Source of the DNA: Periplaneta americana
Lineage: Eukaryota; Arthropoda; Insecta; Blattodea; Blattidae
Assembly: GCF_040183065.1 (NCBI RefSeq)
Contig: NC_091132.1
Coordinates: 157,392,102 to 157,456,101 of the forward strand
DNA length: 64,000 nt
Direction of reading: 5' to 3'
The notes beneath the pieces were generated by a model. The model worked only from the letters and a program-made list of their open reading frames with translations, ran no database searches and had not been told where the DNA came from. The position numbers were made by a program, and so were the translations under genes. Shown here piece after piece: positions 59,875-64,000 of the stretch. Every line of letters starts with the position of its first letter. Positions within the stretch are counted from its first letter, which is position 1.

Positions 59875-60605
59875 ATGCTTGTTTAGTTAGGTTAGAAGGA
59901 TTCATTCTTAAAATATGTTCATGCCATTTTTGTTTGTAATTTTGAATTTTTTCATTTAAATTAAAAATTTTGAGTTCTTGTCTTATTGTTTCACTAGGAA
60001 TATGGTCTTTTAGAGAACATCCTGCAACGTATCTGAGGAACTTCATCTCTGACGTTCCTAATAATCTTCTGTCTGATCTATTCATGGCCCAATTTTCTGA
60101 CCCATATGTCACAATGGGAACTGCCATTACTTTATAAAACTTTAGTTTTGTTGCTTTTGTTTGTAAAGTTCTTTTAATCGTCCCACACATGCTTTGAAAT
60201 TTGTAATTTTTTTCTTTTATATCGTTTTCCCAATTACAAGATATGTGACATCTTAAATATTTAAACCTCTGTACTTTTTCGATAATTTCATCGTTTAAAA
60301 CAATTTTAGATCACACTGCATTTTTCCCTCGAAAGGCCATTGTTTTATTTATTTATTTATTTTTTTTTTAAATCTTGAGATTATAATTCTCCATAGTTTT
60401 TTTGAGCATTAGTGTGGCAATTTCTACATGATTTTCTGATTCTGCACATATGAGTTGATCGTCTGCGAACATAATTGTGTCTACAACGGTAGTTCCTAGT
60501 TTAAAACGTTTACTTACCTGTGTTTGCCATTCTATAATAGCTGCGTCCAGGTATATTCCTTTATTCTTCTTATTTAATAAAATATTGTAATCAATTATGA
60601 ATTTT
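59875..60605 (-). pseudogene. LINE reverse transcriptase fragment
   Basis: The minus strand reads GTTVVDTIMFADDQLICAES (catalytic FADD), then after a stop and frame change VQRFKYLRCHISCNW, and KFYKVMAVPIVTYGSENWAM to LRMNPSNLTKQALLYH, where it meets the TATAA array. It is 5' truncated and interrupted. It ends about 55 bp upstream of the coiled-coil exon, inside the intron and in the opposite orientation. Confidence 0.8.
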
Positions 60606-60661
60606 TTTTCAGAATCAAAGAAATGTAGCAAATTGTTTAATTTAGTTGGTAATTTTCCTAG

Positions 60662-60923
60662 GTGCAAGAAGAGGAAATAAGGAGATTGCGACAGGAAGCT
60701 GCTGAAATGGGAAAGATGCAGAAGCAATTCATTCAACAGCTGGCAGAATCAGAAAATGAAAGTGCAATTCTGGACAAAGAAAAGGAAAAACTGAAAGCAG
60801 TTATAGTTCAACTGGAAAAAGATGTCGATGAAACCAGGTGTCAGGCAGAGAAAGACAAAGATTTCTGTGACAGCCTACAGAGAAAAATAAAGACCCTAAA
60901 CAAAGACATCCAAAAAGAAAAAG
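60662..60923 (+). CDS. Partial gene: coiled-coil exon
   Basis: An exon between tttcctag (AG at 60660-60661) and donor gtagat at 60924; length 262, phase 0 in and phase 1 out. It continues QLKK of the repeat exon as VQEEEIRRLRQEAAEMGKMQ, then KQFIQQLAESENESAILDKE and further Lys/Glu-rich sequence ending NKDIQKEK. Hydrophobic residues recur about every 3.5 residues, as in a dimeric coiled coil, with no membrane or catalytic motif. The stretch RQEAAEMGKMQKQF loosely recalls the start of TACC-domain coiled coils, proteins that also carry internal repeats, but the match is too weak to name the gene. A stop follows soon after the donor if unspliced. Downstream exons were not found before 64000. Confidence 0.7.
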
Positions 60924-61038
60924 GTAGATATCATCAGTAATCAATTTGTAATGGGTTACAGGCAAATGCACCAAGCACACATTTAATTCTCACAGAGTAG
61001 CGTCACTTCAATAGAGTGAACGTATTAATATTAGAATA

Positions 61039-62156
61039 CTAGCCGTACCCGTGCGCTCCGCTGCACCTGTTAGAAATAAATATAAAGTAATTACATAATT
61101 AAAATAGGACGTTTGATCCAGGGAACAACTTTTACAACAGCGCAAGATAATCTGCTTCGCTCATTACCCAATTTTTTTTTGCATTGCATTTATTGCATAT
61201 AGATTTTATGTATTTTAACACGATTCAATTGAGCATAGTTAAAATTTGAATTATAAAATAATGGATTGCTAAGCTAACGTACTATTACTGCATACTAAAT
61301 CAATACACCCTCGTTGTTCGTTATTTCTTTGAGATTAAAATGAGTGTACATAAATATTATTTTAAGAAAAACAGAAAACGAATGTACAAAATAGCCTATC
61401 AAATTTTCTGTGCATAAGAAGCTATTTTAATCTTACCTGTCCTCGATTTACTCAGACGTTACTGTAATAACATTATAGCATTATGTCCATCTAGAGAAAC
61501 TACACTTTCCAATGGTGAAATAATAATTAATTATACAAATCGGTTAATTTAGCTTCTGATATTACTTGATACAAACACAGAAACATTCTCTGTAGGCTAT
61601 GTTTAATAGCTTTCGATTGTTGATGTCCAAGGCCCCTGTTTCGATTGTTGTTGTCCAAGGCCCCTTATAGACGAAGTCATTTGTTCTTAATTCATTGCAC
61701 AGTCTTAGATGGCGTTATTTTAATTTTAAAACTCATTTATCTCATTAAATATCAGTCCTATCAAAATTTTGTAAGGAATAAAACTTATCGGAAATCATTT
61801 TTAAAGAAACTTTTTTATGTAACATTTTTCACAATAATCAATTATAAGCGAGATATTTCGATTTATTTAATTCAGGCCTCCTTATAACCCCCCCTTTTAA
61901 ATAAAGTATTTTGAATGCCATACAGCCTAAAATCTAAGTTACAACGAACTTAATTTATATTCCAATTTTCATATAAATCGGTTCAGCCTTTATCGCGTGA
62001 AAAGGTAACAAACATACAGACAGACATACAAACAAAAATTTCAAAAATGCGATTTTCGGTTTCAGTATGGTTAATTATATATGTTAGGACCAATTATTTT
62101 TGGAAAATCAAAAATTACCAGAAAAATTTCGGCTACAGATTTATTATTAGTATAGA
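61039..62156 (-). mobile_element. Non-autonomous Helitron, copy 4
   Basis: On the minus strand it begins TCTATACTAATAATAAATCT after an A and ends GCGCACGGGTACGGCTAG before a T. It shares interior blocks with copies 1-3 and has a small internal duplication (gattgttgttgtccaaggcc region near 61615-61665). No coding. Confidence 0.87.
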
Positions 62157-62299
62157 TTACCCATCCATTCATTCTAACTTCGGCACAGCCCTGGTATCAT
62201 ATAGTTTGAATTCCTTTTAAAGATCGAGATCTGAAGCTGTTTGTACATGATCAGATTTTTCTTCCAATTAAATAATTTACAGGGAAACTGATCAAAGAT

Positions 62300-62435
62300 T
62301 GTATGTATGTATGTATGTATGTAGGGTATTTATTCACACTGCAATGGGTATATACCCGGTGGCAGTAGTAACTAATTACACTCAATAATGACAATAGTAA
62401 ACTTATTAATTAAAAATACAGTTAATAATGATACC

Positions 62436-62475
<40 letters not shown>

Positions 62476-63110
62476 GTAGGGAATATCCCAAATTAAATGA
62501 AGCACGATCACTTAAAATAACATTTAAAATAAATCTAATTTGTATCTTAAATCTAAGTTCGAACTAAAACCGACGAGTATGATATGTTGATATCTGCACA
62601 AGTACCTTTCGACATTACACTCATTTCGCTGTCAACTCACTCACTGTACTGGAACTACGACACATTTCACTGATTCTATCCTGATTTCACTAACACTTCA
62701 AAAACATTTCACTGTTCAAATACTTTGCACTGCCACTGTAAACTATAAAGCTTCCCTGACAGGAACACGTTTCACTGACACAACACACTTCACTGACACA
62801 ACATAATTCTTCACTGATACAACACTTCAATAACAACATATCATTTGCATCCTTTACATACTGTGTATAATTACCGTCTATTAGTAAAGTCCTTAAGCCT
62901 ATTTTTAAATACGTTTTTGGTTGTTGGTAAGCCTTTAGTAAGTCTACAGGTAAAGCATTCTAGTCCCTGAGAGTACGATTGAGAAAAGAAAACTTTCCAG
63001 TGTCCGTCCTGTGTCTTCTTTCCCTCAATTTATATGAGTGGTCGTTCCTAGAAGAATAATTTGGCGGTTGCAACCTATTGATCAGTATTGAAAAATATTT
63101 GCCATAGACT
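62300..63110 (-). mobile_element. CR1-like LINE 3' end with C-terminal RT remnant
   Basis: The minus strand from about 63110 encodes NRLQPPNYSSRNDHSYKLRE and then RRHRTDTGKFSFLNRTLRD, QNALPVDLLKAY, the standard C-terminus of this LINE type. It is followed by the 3' UTR with repeated cagtgaaa words and the end gggtatatacccattgcagt, then GTAT repeats (62304-62325). The same tail in plus orientation lies at 43850-44345. An (AAT)n tract lies at about 62440-62475. Confidence 0.8.
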
Positions 63111-63333
63111 GTTTCGTATTGCTAAAGATTTTATAACATTTTAAAACATGTGCTTCAAATTCATTGTAACCTAAGTAGGCCTACCTACTGGATACCCTAT
63201 TACAGCATAAATATGTAAATCCTTTGGAGAATTACTAAGCTTTAGGATACAATATTTACCCTAAAACAAAGAATATTAGTATATTACGATTGCATTCTTT
63301 TTAAACAAAATATTTATGATTAGTATTTCCCCA

Positions 63334-64000
63334 CTTTGAGAGAGAGAAACAGAGATTAAAGGTTTTTCAGAATAAGGTTCTTAGGAACATATTTGGGGCT
63401 AAGAGGGATGACGTTACAGGAGAATGGAGAAAGTTACACAACGCAGAACTGCACGCATTGTATTCTTCACCTGACATAATTAGGAGTACTAAATCCGGAC
63501 GTTTGAGATGGGCAGGGCATGTAGCACCTATGGGCGAATTTAGAAGTGTATATAAAGTGTTAATTTATATTTCCATTGTACGGAATGGAAATATAAAAAT
63601 TGGAGATTTATCCTTCGAAGAGGTGGAAAAATTCAAATATCTTGGAGCAACAGTAACAAATATAAATGACACTCGGGAGGAAATTAAACGCTGAATAAAT
63701 ATGGAAAATGCCTGTTATTATTCAGTTGAGAAGCTCTTATCATCCAGTGTGCTGTCGAAAAATCTGAAAGTTAGACTTTATAAAACAGTTATATTACCGG
63801 TTGTTCTGTATGGTTGTGAAACTTGGACTCTCACTTTGAGAGAGGAACATAGGCTAAGGGTGTTTGAGAATAAGGTGCTTAGGAAAATATTTGGAGCTAA
63901 GAGGGATGAAGTTACAGGAGAATGGAGAAAGTTACACAACGCAGAGCTGCACGCATTGTATTCTTCACCTGACATAATTAGGAACATTAAATCCAGACGC
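63334..64000 (+). pseudogene. LINE family A fragments in scrambled order, running off the window
   Basis: 63334-63560 holds the region from LTLRE to RAGHVA (with frameshifts). At about 63567 the sequence jumps back to an earlier part of the same protein: [20 protein letters not shown], then [17 protein letters not shown], a stop, [20 protein letters not shown], and again to NIKSRR at the window end. Two partial copies in the same orientation are therefore joined. Confidence 0.85.

Noticed and set aside
60662-60923. Naming the coiled-coil exon as TACC
   Set aside because: Only a short stretch recalls TACC domains and generic coiled coils look alike; kept as a possibility, not a call.

Overview
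The window is animal nuclear DNA: AT-rich, intron-containing and dominated by transposable elements. It most likely comes from a cockroach (Blattodea; Periplaneta americana or a close relative). That is an inference from three things: a zinc-finger gene layout with small acidic exons (MDVIKAELEVDP..., ...FPVVKREPE) before a finger exon, many copies of a LINE whose protein carries [12 protein letters not shown] and [16 protein letters not shown], and TTAGG-type repeats. No species-level test was possible.

Two cellular genes are supported. (1) A four-exon C2H2 zinc-finger gene on the minus strand spans 20564 to 6721. Its splice phases all agree and give a predicted 479-residue protein with 11 finger units. 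Its introns hold a Merlin transposon, a hAT-type MITE, several SINEs and a decayed gene fragment. Fossil fingers lie beyond its stop, and a segment upstream of its first exon is repeated downstream of its 3' end, which suggests a locus that grew by tandem duplication. (2) A partial plus-strand gene has a 4.3-kb exon (53068-57369) made almost entirely of 46 copies of a 90-bp (30-residue, Pro-rich) repeat. It is joined in phase 0 to a coiled-coil exon at 60662-60923. Its other exons were not found. As assembled, the array contains two +1 shifts and one stop.

Mobile elements by region. 1-27 kb: the SINE family with a tRNA-Tyr-like domain, the SINE family with a tRNA-Asn-like domain, a hAT MITE (15352-16259), a Merlin element with an intron made of TTAGG-like minisatellite (18195-20430), an apparently intact hAT element (22133-24328), a TIR MITE (24494-24899), LINE debris, and a PIF/Harbinger relic (25457-26515). 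27-34 kb: a nest containing a Helitron, a Jockey-type LINE and a TTAA-flanked Kolobok-like element that carries a LINE fragment. 34.6-36.1 kb: a purine-strand minisatellite. 36-52 kb: Helitrons, a TIR element encoding one zinc finger, RTE-like and other LINE fragments, and more MITEs. 57-64 kb: intronic LINE and SINE debris, a second copy of a repeat carrying a tyrosine-recombinase-like C-terminus, a Helitron and LINE tails.

I see no rRNA, no functional tRNA gene, no CRISPR array and no bacterial-type operon. The most unusual items are the 90-bp repeat exon with a GGCC-GAAA-GGCC hairpin in nearly every unit, the Merlin intron built from minisatellite, the tyrosine-recombinase fossil carried in a dispersed repeat, and the two SINE families whose tRNA-like loops both have C at the position of universal U33.
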